DNA of 64,000 bases from Atrina japonica (GCA_030159075.1 BROG01000447.1:548001-612000), one strand, 5' to 3'. Counted from the first letter of the stretch, positions 51,269 to 63,951 are shown. The notes: a model not told the origin generated them from the letters alone. Made by a program: numbers and translations.

Positions 51269-52054
51269 CAACAGAATGTTACTGTTGTAGTAATGTCAAT
51301 ACTGTTGTTATGTCAATTTTCCCATACTGTCGGCTATAGCCATCTAACCTGTACAGCAGGTGAAAAATATATAGATATATACAATACAGATTCTGCTTTC
51401 TTCTACCTACTTAATAATTAATACATTTCGCCATCTGTTTAAGCCTAGGAAGACAGGGCACTGTGGTAAAGGTCTGATATATTGGACGTAAGATAAAAGT
51501 CCATGTGTCTATAAGAGATGATCAGTTAAGGGCTTCATTAGTATTTGATTTACCTGTATTTACCTGTATAACGAGATTGTAAAATATAAATAAGATCCAG
51601 TCAATTGCTATCTAGATTTTCTTGATAATTTGTTAAATTTTTAGGAAAGAATCTTACATAATTTGATGAAATACTAAATGCTGCATAGAGCTAAATGTAC
51701 AAACAGAACAACCTAAAAGCAGTATCACTGTATTCCCAGATCTGCCATCTCTTGGGTATCAATACCTTGTGTTGCTGGAGAAAATAGATATATGAATAAA
51801 TAAAAACATATAGGTTAATTTGATGAGACAGGTAAAATGAAAAGGATGAATTGTAATTAAGAAGAAGGATATTGTATTAGTCAAAGTTTGGATGATAAAC
51901 CACTTCTCCTGTAAATATGTGATGGTGATGTTTCACCAAAGACTGCCCCTTCCTTGATAGTGTATTTGTCCTTTTATAGTTATTTCATATACACCCTGTG
52001 TTTTACCATATTTACCTGATTAACATTTAAATATGGTAGTGTATGTTATTGTAG
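51269..52054. other. Non-coding DNA
   Basis: No gene or repeat border recognised. Confidence 0.4.
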
Positions 52055-52330
52055 GGGCCTCCGTGGCCGAGTGGTTAGAGCATAGCACTTTGAACTATGA
52101 AGTCCCTTACTTCTGCTCATTGCTGTGGTTTGAGCCCCACTTTAACCTAAGCTGATTTTTGTGAGAAAGTTTACTAGTTTTCTTGTGGAATGCCGGTGGT
52201 TTCTGCCTGGTTACATATGTACATTGTAACCAGGTTCTGTCATCCACCAATATAAACTGGCCGCCACCATATAACTAAATGTTGTGCCTCACTGTGGCAT
52301 AAAAGCAACATTCAAAATTCAATTCAATTT
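52055..52330 (+). mobile_element. tRNA-headed SINE, family A, reference copy
   Basis: Head GGGCCTCCGTGGCCGAGTGG (A box) and GTTTGAGCCCCACTTTAACC (B box), body CTAAGCTGATTTTTGTGAG, then AACCAGGTTCTGTCATCCAC, AATATAAACTGGCCGCCACC and tail GGCATAAAAGCAACATTC. It is the clearest copy and defines the family for 935, 19,117 and 33,918. Confidence 0.88.
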
Positions 52331-52359
52331 AAATTCAGAATGTAATGTTATTGCATCAG

Positions 52360-52856
52360 GAACTTGACCCACAATAATAAGTGACCAGTCCCTTTGACAC
52401 AGAAGGAAAAGTGACCAGTCATTTAGACCCAGAAGAATAAGTGACCAGTCTTTTTGACCCAGTAGAATAGGTGATCAGTCACTCCTTTTGATTCAGAAGA
52501 ATAAGTGACTAGACCTTTTGACCCAGAAGAATAAGTGACTAGTCTTTTTGACCCAGAAGAATAAGTGACCAGTCTTTTTGACCCAGAAGAATAAGTGACC
52601 AGTCATTTTGACCCAGAAGAATAAGTGACCAGTCTTTTTGACCCACAATAATAAGTGACCAGTCATTTTGACCCAGAAGAATAAGTGACCAATCTTTTTG
52701 ACCCAGAAGAATAAGTGACCAGTCTTTTTGACCCAGAATAATAGGTGACTAGTCCTTTTGACCCAGAAGAATAGGTGACTAGTCCTTTTGACCCAGAAGA
52801 ATAGGTGACTAGTCCTTTTGACCCAGAAGAATAGGTGACTAGTCCTTTGACCTAGT
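52360..52856 (+). repeat. 30-bp minisatellite
   Basis: About 16 units of AGAATAAGTGACCAGTCTTT + TTGACCCAGA with slow drift along the array: GTGACCAGT units in the left two thirds and GTGACTAGTCC units at the right. No unique spacers occur between units. Confidence 0.95.
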
Positions 52857-54117
52857 TCTGTGTCACATCATACTGTAAAGATTGTGTCTTGGTAATAGTC
52901 CATGACATAGTAGTTTGACAAGTCTGATCTCTGCACTTTGTTATCATTTGTTGTACTGTCCTGACTAATAATAACAAATTGCCCAGATCAGACTCCTCGA
53001 ACAAATGAAATAGGTGTTGTCCCATGGTATTTCAGATATATCTTGTTACTTTTGTATATATTTAATGGCTTCTCAATCCACTGCTAAAGCTTATACATGT
53101 AAACTCTAGTGAATTGATGTGTAAGCACAGTTGCTGTAGAAAAATACATTTGAAGTAGACCTAAAGTGGTTGAGTACAATGGGTTTGTGGACAGCCCATA
53201 ATAGCCATATTAGTAATAGCCTAGATATGACAGCCCGATCCTAAAATAGTCGGATTAGTACCAGCCTAGATATATTATGATGGCTTGCCGACATCTTACT
53301 GTTCCAATAAAACAACGCAAAATACGCCTTACCTATAATTAAGCAACAGTTTCAGCATTATGTGAAGCGGGCACTTTATGCTAAGGAGTAGAAAATGACC
53401 TGTCCATACATTTGATACAAAACACTGCATCAGTATAAACCATATGGTTTTCCTAACCCTATGAATTTGATTTTACTTTACAATGTTACAATGACAAATC
53501 TGTGCTCACTTCAAGGCAATGCCTTAGTTCATATTAGCTGTGGCAATTTTAACTGAATGCAGTCCAGATTGTTTTGGCCAAGGTTGTGGTATTGGTGCTA
53601 AATATAAAAGTACTTCACATCAGTATAAGCCAAATAGTATGACATACATGTACATGTGTGTTGTTTTCTACATTTGATAATGATTATATATAGTTAATTG
53701 ACTTGAGTATAAGCCAAGATATGCTTTAGCATTCAACTGAGTTCATCATGTAAGTTCAGGAAAGAGAAAGTTTTTTTTTTTTTTTTTACATATAAATCTT
53801 AAATATCCCTTCTGCTGTAAAAATAAAACACACATTACTAGTTAATGGCTTCTGTGATACAATGTACATGTATATATCCGATCTATTTTTAGTTTATATT
53901 AAACATACAGGTAGAACAAACTACAAAATCTTCAATAATTAAACGTCTTGGCAATGTAAATATTATTCTAGTTATCAGGTAACACTTGTTTTTCAATGTA
54001 AATTATCTATTCATATACAAGTTTTTGTTTCAGCATAAATGTTTTATTACATATGTTCATGTATAGTTTTAGATTAAAGATGGTCCGAAATCAGAAAGTC
54101 AAAATACTAATCAGCAA
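52857..54117. other. Non-coding DNA
   Basis: 53,180-53,275 has two near-copies of a CAGCC..ATAGTC/GTAATAGCCTAGATAT phrase, and there is a poly-T run at 53,770. No gene recognised. Confidence 0.4.
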
Positions 54118-54385
54118 AGCCAGCCTGGCTCAGTCAGTAGTGCGCTCGACTCTTGATTGTAAGGTCAAGAGTTTGAGTCTAGCGGGCGGCAGGTTGGTTT
54201 CTTGTCTTTCGGATGAGACAGTAAAAGCCGAGGTCCCGTGTCACAGTAGGTGTCGGCACGTTAAAGAACCCTCACTTCTCGATGGCCGTAAGTGCAGAGC
54301 ATAGGCCAAAATTTGAGGTGATGTCTCCATATGAGTGAAAGATTCTTCAGTGGGACGTTAAACAACAATAAACAATCTAATCAGC
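54118..54385 (+). mobile_element. tRNA-headed SINE, family B, with internal deletion
   Basis: AGCCTGGCTCAGTCAGTAGT, GAGTTTGAGTC, CCGAGGTCCCGTGTCACAGT, GGCACGTTAAAGAACCCTCA, then about 20 bp missing compared with 45.5 kb before GGTGATGTCTCCATATGAGT and tail GGGACGTTAAACAACAATAA. The 83-codon frame at 54,053 lies in it. Confidence 0.88.
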
Positions 54386-55529
54386 AACCACTTCAGTGCA
54401 CCATGTAGTCTAAGATGGAATCAAGGATTTATTTCACACAGGTTTAATTTTGCCAATCTCTCCCCATCCACCATGTGCACCTCAAAGAACAAATTAATGT
54501 GTTAAAATTAATTGTTCATAGAACAGTCAATTTTGTCTATTCACCAATTCCTCAATTTAAAAAAAACTAGGTGAAAGGTCAAATAGTTTCATTTAAAGTC
54601 TTGTCAAATTATACATCATACAATAGTACACAGTCCATGCCAGATACTGAATGACCCCACTCCATGGTTCATTAAGCATTGTAAAATGACCGAATTCAAG
54701 AAGAAAAATTTTGCAAAAATGTGTAATTAATTACAAAGTAACCTGTAGTGGTCAGATACATGACTGTACAGATAAAGTGATTAGATCTTACCTGTATATT
54801 TAAACCTCCACACCTACAATCACTATCTATATGTTTTGTCCAATAAGCAGACTTATAATATCAACATCATTAATGCTATGTTAAATTCATACAGCTTGTA
54901 TATCAATCCTGAATGATTTTAATCAAAATATTTAAGTTTTAACTGAGAAACATAGAAGTGAGATCGTGTCTTCTACGATGTTCACACTCTACAACCTATA
55001 CCGGTACAGTGTTTGGATGCATATTAAAATTGTGATGATTTCAATACAAAAACGATGTCTCATTTCAATTACATAATATTTTAAACACAGCCACCAATAT
55101 CTAAATGTAACTCATTGAATTGAATTAAATAAATTGACAGTAATGGCATTTAACAAATTCACATTGTAGATGTATAGAACCTCAATAATCATGTTTTTTA
55201 TTGACTTTGAATCTGGCTCCAAAAATTGGAAACTGGCGACAGATTTTGACAACTGGCAATTTCATTTTGGCGACACAAATTCTTCAACCAGCGCAACCCT
55301 GAGATGTATTGCCTCTGTTGAAAGTCAGTCTATCAGAATCCATCTCATATGAGCAATATGTATGATCACTTTCTTGTTTCTTAAATTGTTTGAGTAGAGG
55401 ATGTGCAGATCTTTGTTATTCAAATACAAGCTCTTTGCCCCTTTGTCAAAATTATTGATTAAAATTTCCAAACATAGCACTTCATCACAAAATGATAAAA
55501 AAAACAACAACAAACTAAACAATCACCTT
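54386..55529. other. Non-coding DNA
   Basis: 55,170-55,310 (GGAAACTGGCGACAGATTTT to ACCAGCGCAACCCTGA) resembles the end of a dispersed repeat but has no partner in the window. No gene recognised. Confidence 0.4.
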
Positions 55530-55625
55530 CCTAATTAACTCATTCACCCCTAAAGACACATTTGGATTGGCCTATGTCAATAATTCACCGAAGAGTTCAT
55601 TGTTTTTCAGGGGTTGATAAGTTTA
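55530..55625. mobile_element. TTAA-type mini-element, copy 3
   Basis: Reverse orientation to 34,075: TTAACTCATTCACCCCTAAA at the left and CAGGGGTTGATAAGTTTA at the right. The left TTAA is intact; the right one has become TTTA. Confidence 0.75.
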
Positions 55626-55676
55626 TTCTGTATATTTTTACCCCTTAGGTCCAAATATTCTTAAAATGTATACATG

Positions 55677-56930
<1,254 letters not shown>

Positions 56931-57231
56931 ATGTTCTGCTGTAATCTGTGATATTGAGTTTGGATAACTTGATGTCAATGGAGACACCTACAAAGCCTCC
57001 TGGTGCTCTGTTATTTTTCCGTTTTTACACTACATAGAATCGGGATATTAGTAACTGGAATTTGTATTACAAGTCGGCTTTACTTTTGTGTATGTGCGAA
57101 TATGGAACTGTATTTTAATACGATATGGACATTATAACAGTGTTTAAATGTTTCTTAATTAGAAACTCTGAAAATATATGTATTGGATAGTATTTAAAGT
57201 TTAAAATAGTTGAAAAGTTGATAAATTCAAA
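56931..57231 (+). other. 5' UTR part of PPP1R16-type gene, with upstream ORFs
   Basis: This segment begins just after the acceptor at 56,930 and runs to the start codon at 57,232. It contains small upstream ORFs at 56,931-56,951 (six codons), 56,972-57,037 (21 codons), 57,092-57,118 and 57,102-57,137. In-frame with the main start, a TGA at 57,211-57,213 closes the upstream frame. If the segment is all in the mRNA, the upstream ORFs could lower translation; this is inference. The exon border rests on splice consensus only. Confidence 0.5.
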
Positions 57232-57502
57232 ATGACGGACCACATAGATTTGGTGGCAGAAATTCCCTCAGTGGAAAAAATGGCCACCCAGGACCGCCTG
57301 AAGCATGCTAAAAAACGCAGATCCCAGCAGCTGAAGAAATGGGCAAATTATGAAAAGCAGTTAGACAAAGAACACAGCAAAAAGTCTAAGAAAGGACAAC
57401 AACAAAACTCCAAAAAGCAAAGAAAATCAAGAAATATTAAAGTTCGATTTAAAGGAAATATCATGCTGTTAGAGTCAGCTGCTCGAGGCGACTTAGATGA
57501 TG
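57232..57502 (+). CDS. PPP1R16A/B (MYPT3/TIMAP)-type PP1 regulatory subunit, coding exon 1
   Basis: The product is an inferred targeting subunit of protein phosphatase 1: in this family the N-terminus docks the PP1 catalytic subunit and ankyrin repeats shape substrate access, with a C-terminal lipidated tail holding it at membranes (known for the vertebrate proteins; the tail lies outside the window). Exon 1 encodes 90 residues plus one base. Seen in order: an acidic/hydrophobic start (DHIDLVAEIP), a basic helical stretch, RSQQLKKW at residues 30-37, which fits the MyPhoNE pattern RxxQ[VIL][KR]x[YW], a Lys/Gln-rich linker, and KVRF at 70-73, the RVxF-type PP1-binding motif, followed by NIMLLESAARGDL, the lead into the ankyrins. 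The start is set by an in-frame TGA seven codons upstream and an A at -3. The donor is GATG/GTGAGT at 57,503. Reading on past it to the stop at 57,606 gives only intron translation. Assignment to PPP1R16 rather than PPP1R12 rests on this short spacing and overall resemblance to vertebrate TIMAP/MYPT3. Confidence 0.9.
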
Positions 57503-58893
57503 GTGAGTTATCCAACTCTTTTGATTTATCTGTAGTTTTTAAAGCAACGCTTTATAGCTGTGACAGGCTCCAAACTCCTCAAGTTTTTTTGTGTACTCCA
57601 AATTAAGCATCCTTGGGCTATATGTACAAAAATGAAAATGCCATAGGATTAGCCTAACTACTTTAACTTGCATTCAACTATTAAAACATTTCTTTGTGTC
57701 TAATTTGAATATTGTTTCATATGCACACTCCATTATTATTCCTGAACTAGGATACCATTTATTTTAATTTGAAAACACATTAAAACTTAATTGAACAACA
57801 AAGACACTGTCAGTCGAAAATGTCTAATAGTAATAGTCATGTGACATAGGACACACACTATCATAAAGGGGAATTCCCTCATTTCTGAGTTGCCGATTAT
57901 GACATTGAAATGCATTTTAGTTCACATCTTTTTTAGAAACTGGAATTGGCCATCGTTTCCTTTTTATTCATACAATGTGATTTTTTCTTTAGTTAAAAAC
58001 ATAACAGAAAATTTATTTGAAGTTGTCAAGCTTACTCACCAAAGTGATCACTGACAATTTCACAATTAAACTTTTCATGTCTGATGACAAGTAGAATACA
58101 TTCCTGGTATGCTATATATTCTGTTCATTCGCAAGAGAATAAAAGATAAGTTTACTTGATAATGGTTCTGGTCAGATAGCACAGACTTCAATGCAGCTAG
58201 CGATGACATGACTCCTGTCAGTAACAGAGTTCTGAGGTCTTGTCAGGTAGTTTTAGTTGATGTGTTTACTTTGGTCATTGCTACTGGTTTTTTTTGGTTT
58301 TTTTTCATACCAAATAATGATGTTATTTAAGGTTGCTGAATGAAGGTATTGCTGTTTATAAAAATTACGGAGTGAAGGGAACAATGCAACATTTTTAAAG
58401 AAGTTCAAAGTCGTAATAAATCTATGTGTAAATCTAAGTCCGACTCTGTACTGTACATGTATCTCTGATGTTTTGTAATACATTGTATTGTAAAAATATT
58501 GTAAAATGTATAAAATTCTACTGATGCATAATCAAGCATCTGCATCCAATAATTTCTTATATTTCAAATAAATGTTTTGCTTTCAAAATATACCACAGCA
58601 TATGACAGCCTATACTAATTTCTGATTTTAGTATATCTAGGCTGTATAGTCAGGTCAAACAGTGTATGCACAGTACATGTAGGACATGAGGTCATTACTC
58701 AAAGTAACATGTACCCGTGAGAGTAGGAACTCAAAATTATACCCAAATTTACAGTATTATAAATCATGGATTTAAGGGAGAAAACTTGACTCTATCAACA
58801 GACATATTTGTAATACATAATATGAATTCGGAATAGTTTGTGTCTCAACAAATCTATGAAGTATTATTATATCTGAGTAGGCTTTAGTACAAT

Positions 58894-59370
58894 TTTTAGC
58901 TCGCCTGTTGGGAGAACAGAAGAGCTATTGCTATCACTGCTTTGGCGTCAGCTTTGACGGTCGTCCTTTTTTGTTTTAAGGTTTTTGTTTCAGTCCATTG
59001 TTGGTGCACATTTTTATGTGGAATTGTTATGAGCTCAGTACAGTGATAATGTTTCCCCTAGCTTTTCAAACCATCAGTATTCCATTTGAGATACATGTAA
59101 TTGTAGTAAAATCCATATAACCTGGCGGGGCGGAGTCTTGTGAACCCTTTCTTGACCTGGACGAGTTTAGATTTTAGGTAATAAAGCATAACATTAAAAT
59201 TAAACTGGCTAGAGTAATCGATATCATTCCTACTGGTCACCATACATAAGAGCGTATCCAGTGCAGAATGAAACGTTTTTCCCTTGTAGCTTGTCATAAC
59301 CGAAAAGTAAATAGAGTCATCTGTATGATAAAGGTTACTCTCCCACACCATCTTATGCAAATCACACAAT
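58894..59370. mobile_element. Dispersed repeat in the PPP1R16-type intron
   Basis: It begins TTTAGCTCGCCTGTTGGGAG, then CAGAAGAGCTATTGCTATC and TTTGGCGTCAGC, an end I recall from abundant bivalve repeats. At 59,270-59,365 the string TTTTTCCCTTGTAGCTTGTC, then ATAACCGAAAAGT, aligns with 44.75 and 42.05 kb. The borders are approximate, and it may be two repeats side by side. The 115-codon minus frame at 59,058 lies within it. Confidence 0.5.
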
Positions 59371-59589
59371 AAAAATGTGCAGCCAAGAATTGGGAAAGAT
59401 GTCATAAGACTTCCTTATGACCCCAACTCACACATTGTGTATTACCTCAAAAATGAAAACATAATTTTACTTCCATTTATTAATTTTTCCTCAATATATT
59501 TCATGAATCAAATAGAAAAACTCTCAAACAAATTTTTACTTTTTAATGCCTTTCACTTTTTATGTTTGGGTAATATTTCAGACATTTTG

Positions 59590-59800
59590 AAATAAAAATA
59601 AAATTACTGGTCAACCCGACCCGTGAATAAAGGAATTTTACTGGTCAAAGAAAACTTTTTTACTGGTCTGTATCTATACACAATGGAAATGAAATGCAAA
59701 ATTACTGGTCATTTGGACCAGTTCTCAGATAGATTTCACCGGACTTTTGTAAAATTTACCGGTTTTTTCTGGCAACCCAGTGAATTTCAAAAACTCTGAT
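59590..59800. mobile_element. Dispersed repeat with ACTGGTCA modules
   Basis: AAAATTACTGGTCA-type strings recur at about 59,600, 59,638, 59,660 and 59,700, followed by TTTGGACCAGTTCTCAGAT and CACCGGACTTTTGTAAAATT. These share the CCAGT phrases of 39.9-40.28 kb and of 61.48 kb. It is probably a decayed DNA element. Confidence 0.4.
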
Positions 59801-59984
59801 ATTTGAGTGGGGATGTGTGTAAAAGGAAGTCTTTCCATGATTTCTTCACTCAAATGGAAACTCCCCCAGCTATGTGTGAAATGCCATAATTTGTTTACAA
59901 CGAACTTGTGCTATGGATTGTACCGTCTACTTAAAAACTTCCGCCTCTGGGGTTACTTTTATCCCCATTGCCTGAAATCCCCAT

Positions 59985-60258
59985 AGTGTCATGGATAACG
60001 TGTACATCCATGTGGTGTGTAGACGTGTTCATCCATGTGGTGTGTAGACATGTACGTCCATGTGACGTGTAGACGTGTACGTCCGTGTGACGTGTAGACG
60101 TGTACATCCATGTGACGTGTAGATATGTACGTCTACGTCCATGCTTCAGTTAATTAGAGTGAAAATGTTGCATTCATCATTAACTCACTCGCTCAGTCAT
60201 CTGAGAACGAAATGACAAAAATTTGATGGGAGAGAAAATTTGCAGGTATACAGTATAT
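59985..60258. mobile_element. Dispersed repeat with an internal 25-bp minisatellite
   Basis: It aligns with 44,200-44,390 at both sides (GTGTCATGGATAACGTGTAC; TCCATGCTTCAGTTAATTAG; GAAAATTTGCAGGTATACAG). Between them lie about five and a half units of GTGTACATCCATGTGACGTG + TAGAC (60,000-60,140). Confidence 0.7.
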
Positions 60259-60514
60259 CAATGTTGCATGGTTTCATCACTATGTCATATGCCCCCTGTG
60301 ATAAAGGGACTTGGGTTTAAGTCTCAACTGAAGGATTTGTAATCTTATAATCTCTTATGTTGAATATTTGTGGAAGTCGATACTTGTATTACAAAGTCTA
60401 AGTCGAAACCTTTTTTCTTGTGAGCAGTCAGCACTCTGACATGCATGCAGGACTGAAAATTTGACTTTCCTCAAATTTTAAGTCCAAATAGACATTATTA
60501 AATACCTTCACACA

Positions 60515-60607
60515 TCATCAAACAATGGACAATGGAAAAACAATGGACTCCTGTGTAAATCAGTGACTTTGACTAGTACAAATGTTTCTTTATGGGTGAA
60601 TGAGTAA
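60515..60607. mobile_element. TTAA-type mini-element, copy 4
   Basis: AAAAACAATGGACTCCTGTG, AAATCAGTGACTTTGACTAG and TTTATGGGTGAATGAGTAAA align with 34,075. Both TTAA ends are degraded. Confidence 0.65.
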
Positions 60608-61349
60608 ATTGGGATTTGTATGTGTACATGTAGGTGGTACCCCTTTCTAAGCAGTATCCTGTTCAACTGAAGGATTGCTCCTCCATGTTAGGTCATTTAG
60701 AGAGGTCTGTACAGCAAATTAAGTTGTTTTGCTTGCATTCAGGTAAGGGATCATATACAATCTAAACTTGGATCATAACTAAAGTTTCTCTAAACCTTCC
60801 TTATTTGTTAAGTACCACCTGTTCACAGCCGTACAGACTTTTATGAACTACAATATATTTTTCTTACATCATTTGACTTGTGTGATCACATGCCTAACTA
60901 TGATTTTATGAAATATGTCATCTATATGTATTTAGTGATAAAATGTGTGTTTTGGCTTGTAAATTTGCAGTAAATAAATTATTTTACAGGAAGTTAATAA
61001 TAATTCATTTGTAATTTTTGTTTTAAATTAATGTGTCAATTTTTGTTATTATTATTCAAGAATTCCCCACCCTGTCATAGGGGTTTGAAATAAGGCCCCA
61101 TTTTTTTCTTCTCAATTTACAGTTGAAATTTACCAGTTGCAGTCAAATGAGATATATTGTATATTCAAAGTTTGTGTATCTTTAAATTTCCCAATTCAAT
61201 TTCAACAAAATGTTGCTTGAATTTCCAATTAAAAGAGTAGAAAAGTACTGCTCTTACCACAGTAACTAGAGTCTATAAAACACCTTCTCCAGATAAAGTT
61301 ACTGTGTTGGAACCATCACAGCCTTTTGTAGTGTAAAGTTTTGAAACAT

Positions 61350-61351
<2 letters not shown>

Positions 61352-61430
<79 letters not shown>

Positions 61431-61480
61431 ACTCTCACTCTCTCTCACTCACTCACTCACAGTCACACACTCACTCATTT
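61352..61480. repeat. (CT)n microsatellite with CACT variants
   Basis: About 75 bp of CT followed by CACTCTCACTCTCACTC and CACTCACTCAC variants. It lies inside a diffuse repeat whose edges are GGGGTTTGAAATAAGGCCCC (61,079) and GGTGAATTTCAACCCTTGGT (61,495), which look like inverted ends. Confidence 0.85.
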
Positions 61481-61499
61481 GGACCAGTAAGACCGGTGA

Positions 61500-63704
61500 A
61501 TTTCAACCCTTGGTTCATGTTTGTAAATAAATGCTAGAGTTATGACTCTTGAGTGTATTGTAACATAAATGTTTAATTCTGAAATCCTTTTAATTGTTGA
61601 TGTATTACTTGTCTGTGGCCACTCAAAAGTCTGTTTTGTTTTTTCTTCAAAAATCTTTAAAAGAATACATCAATTAAAATGCTATGTTTTTTTTCTCCAA
61701 GGAAGATAGTTTAGGTGTTAAATGCATCATTACATTTCCAGTCACCTAAGGCAATCATAAAGTTCTCTGTAACACACCAGAAAATAATTAACTCCAAAAC
61801 CAAACGATCACCACTATAACATAGTAAAGGAAATGTTGAACAAGGGATAGATTTTTGATATATATAAATGTATTTCTTAAGAAGTGTTGTCAAAACAATT
61901 AAGTACGATGTATTTTTATGGCATTTCATATAAAGATGATGTGTGTTTTAACCAGTCATAACCTCAGCAATTTTGTTGTCAGCCATTTTGTTGTGTCTGC
62001 TTGATTGAATTAACTTCACATTCTATCATTTGACAGAAAAAACTTCATTTTGTTACTCATATTCTATCATATTTACTATACATCAAAATATGAGGAACTG
62101 CATAATAGGGAAAAAATCATATTGTGCTATAATCCTTCCACCCCTGGTATCTAAATGATATGATCTATTGTATCATTTTAGACCATTCCATAATGGCCTG
62201 TAGGTTAGACAGGGTTGGTTGGTATGTTGTGTAGCATCAGATTCTCAGTAGAGAAACATGTCTTTTCTCAAAGTGTACCACCATCAACATTCCTACCAGA
62301 TTGTTCTCAATATCTTTTTTTCTCTGATGATTTGTGAGGGTTAACATGCTTACAACACTCCAGAGTTTGTGTAATGCTGGGAATTAGGAAAGCGTTGGCT
62401 CTCGGCAAATTGAGGAAGTATTGTTGTTATTGTAATTGACAGAATTCTCTATTTGTTTGTTAGTAACAGTTCCATGTATAATAAGATTATCACATCTCTC
62501 TAGGTGGTTAGGAAGCCGTCTTGCATTGAAAGCTGATAAGTTTTATTACATGTGCTCTTGGTACTAATAGGTCACACCAGTTATATATCAATGGGGAAAC
62601 TTATCAATATTTTGAGAAGACATTTTAATACTTCAGAGGAATTACAGGGGTATATGCCAAATCAGTCAATGGTATTCTTCACAGCAGTTTTTATTTCAAG
62701 ATAGATTTAGGTCTGGAAGCCTGTATACTTTATCAATACATCGTTCTGTTATTGCAGTGTGTTCTCAGTGAGGAGGCAAATAGCATCTAATCTATAGATA
62801 TGGTGGTGTTAACTTGTAGTTGAAAGCTGAGAACAATTCAGTTGTTTTCTGTATAATATCAGTCATAACTATCATGTGGGTAATTCCTTGTCACAGTAAT
62901 GTACTTACTATATTTTAGGTGTCATTAATCTGTCAGAATTCCACACACTGACATAGATGATGAAATTGTTACAGGAAGATTCCAAATCCCTTTATACAGC
63001 TTCTGCGCTCAGGGAGAATAAAGAATTGTTGTTAAACTTTAGAGGATAAACAAGAAAAGTCAAGATCATTGAAGATTTTATGTAAACTTCATATTTGTAA
63101 CACCAGTAACACTTTACCCTTACCAGATATATATCTGGAAAGTACACAGTACAGTAACTTATAAAAAACCAAAGCTACATGGAATTTTTAATGCCTCCAT
63201 CTATAGACAAGAGCGGCATCACTGTAAGTGTTAACAATACCCTTAACCGTACCTCTGTATTTTAAATTTTTCATCTGTCCATGTCCCCAAGGTAAAAGAT
63301 ACTTTAGGTAGGTGGCAGGGGAAAAGATGTTGTGAGTGCTAACTCATCTTTTAGTCCCTAAGGTAAAAGATACATGGCAGGGGATGGATATTGTGATCAT
63401 TTTTAAGCACCAAGAGGTGGCAAGGGAGGGGTACACATTGTATATTGTTTGGCAACCAAAGTTTAACCAAATTAATTTTTTGTTTTATTTTGCCAGAGTT
63501 ACAAACTTTCCAAACTGGGACTTTCAAATCTATAGAAAGACTGTCTGTGACCTAGAAAGGCATAACACAATCATGAATCTCACAAAACTTACCATTACAC
63601 ATTGCAGCCTCTTGTGGAGGAATCTTCTTCTGGTGCTTTGAGAAATTAAAATTTGAAAATCCCATCTGAACACTGTAATCTGATATTCTATATGAATCCA
63701 GAAC
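61500..63704. other. Intronic DNA without recognised features
   Basis: At 63,280-63,395 two near-copies of CCAAGGTAAAAGATACTTTA / CTAAGGTAAAAGATACATGG lie in tandem. Nothing else recognised. The 101-codon frame at 63,336 overlaps this and is not supported as an exon. Confidence 0.4.
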
Positions 63705-63790
63705 TCTCCTAAAGACATATTTGGACTGGTCTAAGTCATTGATTTATAGAAGAGTCCATTGTTTTTCATTGGTTAATAAGCTATACACAT
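63705..63790. mobile_element. TTAA-type mini-element, copy 5
   Basis: CTAAAGACATATTTGGACTG, TCTAAGTCATTGATTTATAG and CATTGTTTTTCATTGGTTAA align in reverse orientation with 34,075. It lies about 90 bp before coding exon 2. Confidence 0.65.
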
Positions 63791-63880
63791 TTTCAGTCTG
63801 TAGATAATGTTTAAGAACATTGTATTTCAGGTGTTACTACTATATCCATATTGTATCTTATTTATCTATTTATTTTTCAG

Positions 63881-63951
63881 TCAAACGTCTTCTAAGTGCT
63901 GGAGTCAACCCTGATGTCACAAATGAAGATGGACTTACTGCTTTACACCAA
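63881..63951 (+). CDS. PPP1R16A/B-type PP1 regulatory subunit, coding exon 2
   Basis: This 71-nt exon lies between TATTTTTCAG and GTATGG. With the single base carried over from exon 1 it gives exactly 24 codons: VKRLLSAGVNPDVTNEDGLT followed by ALHQ, the start of the first ankyrin repeat (the DGLTALH core of the ankyrin consensus). The vertebrate PPP1R16B protein has the closely similar NEDGLTALHQ at the same position, by recall. The donor is phase 0. The gene continues beyond 64,000. Joined with exon 1, the visible part totals 114 residues, roughly one fifth of the family's usual length. Confidence 0.92.

Larger units (their letters stand above)
57503..63880 (+). other. Intron between coding exons 1 and 2 of the PPP1R16-type gene
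   Basis: 6,378 bp, phase 1, GTGAGT at the 5' end and TATTTTTCAG at the 3' end. It holds no other supported exon. Contents include dispersed repeats at 58.9-59.4 and 60.0-60.25 kb, two TTAA-type mini-elements and a (CT)n array, listed separately. The remainder is CpG-poor, unassigned DNA. Confidence 0.85.

Noticed and set aside
52360..52856. CRISPR-like array of 30-bp repeats
   Set aside because: Units are directly adjacent with no unique spacers, no cas genes, and the DNA is eukaryotic; it is a minisatellite.
57503..57606. Continuation of the PPP1R16-type frame to a stop at 57,606
   Set aside because: The residues after the GTGAGT donor do not look like the family, whereas splicing to 63,881 restores the conserved ankyrin start in exact phase.
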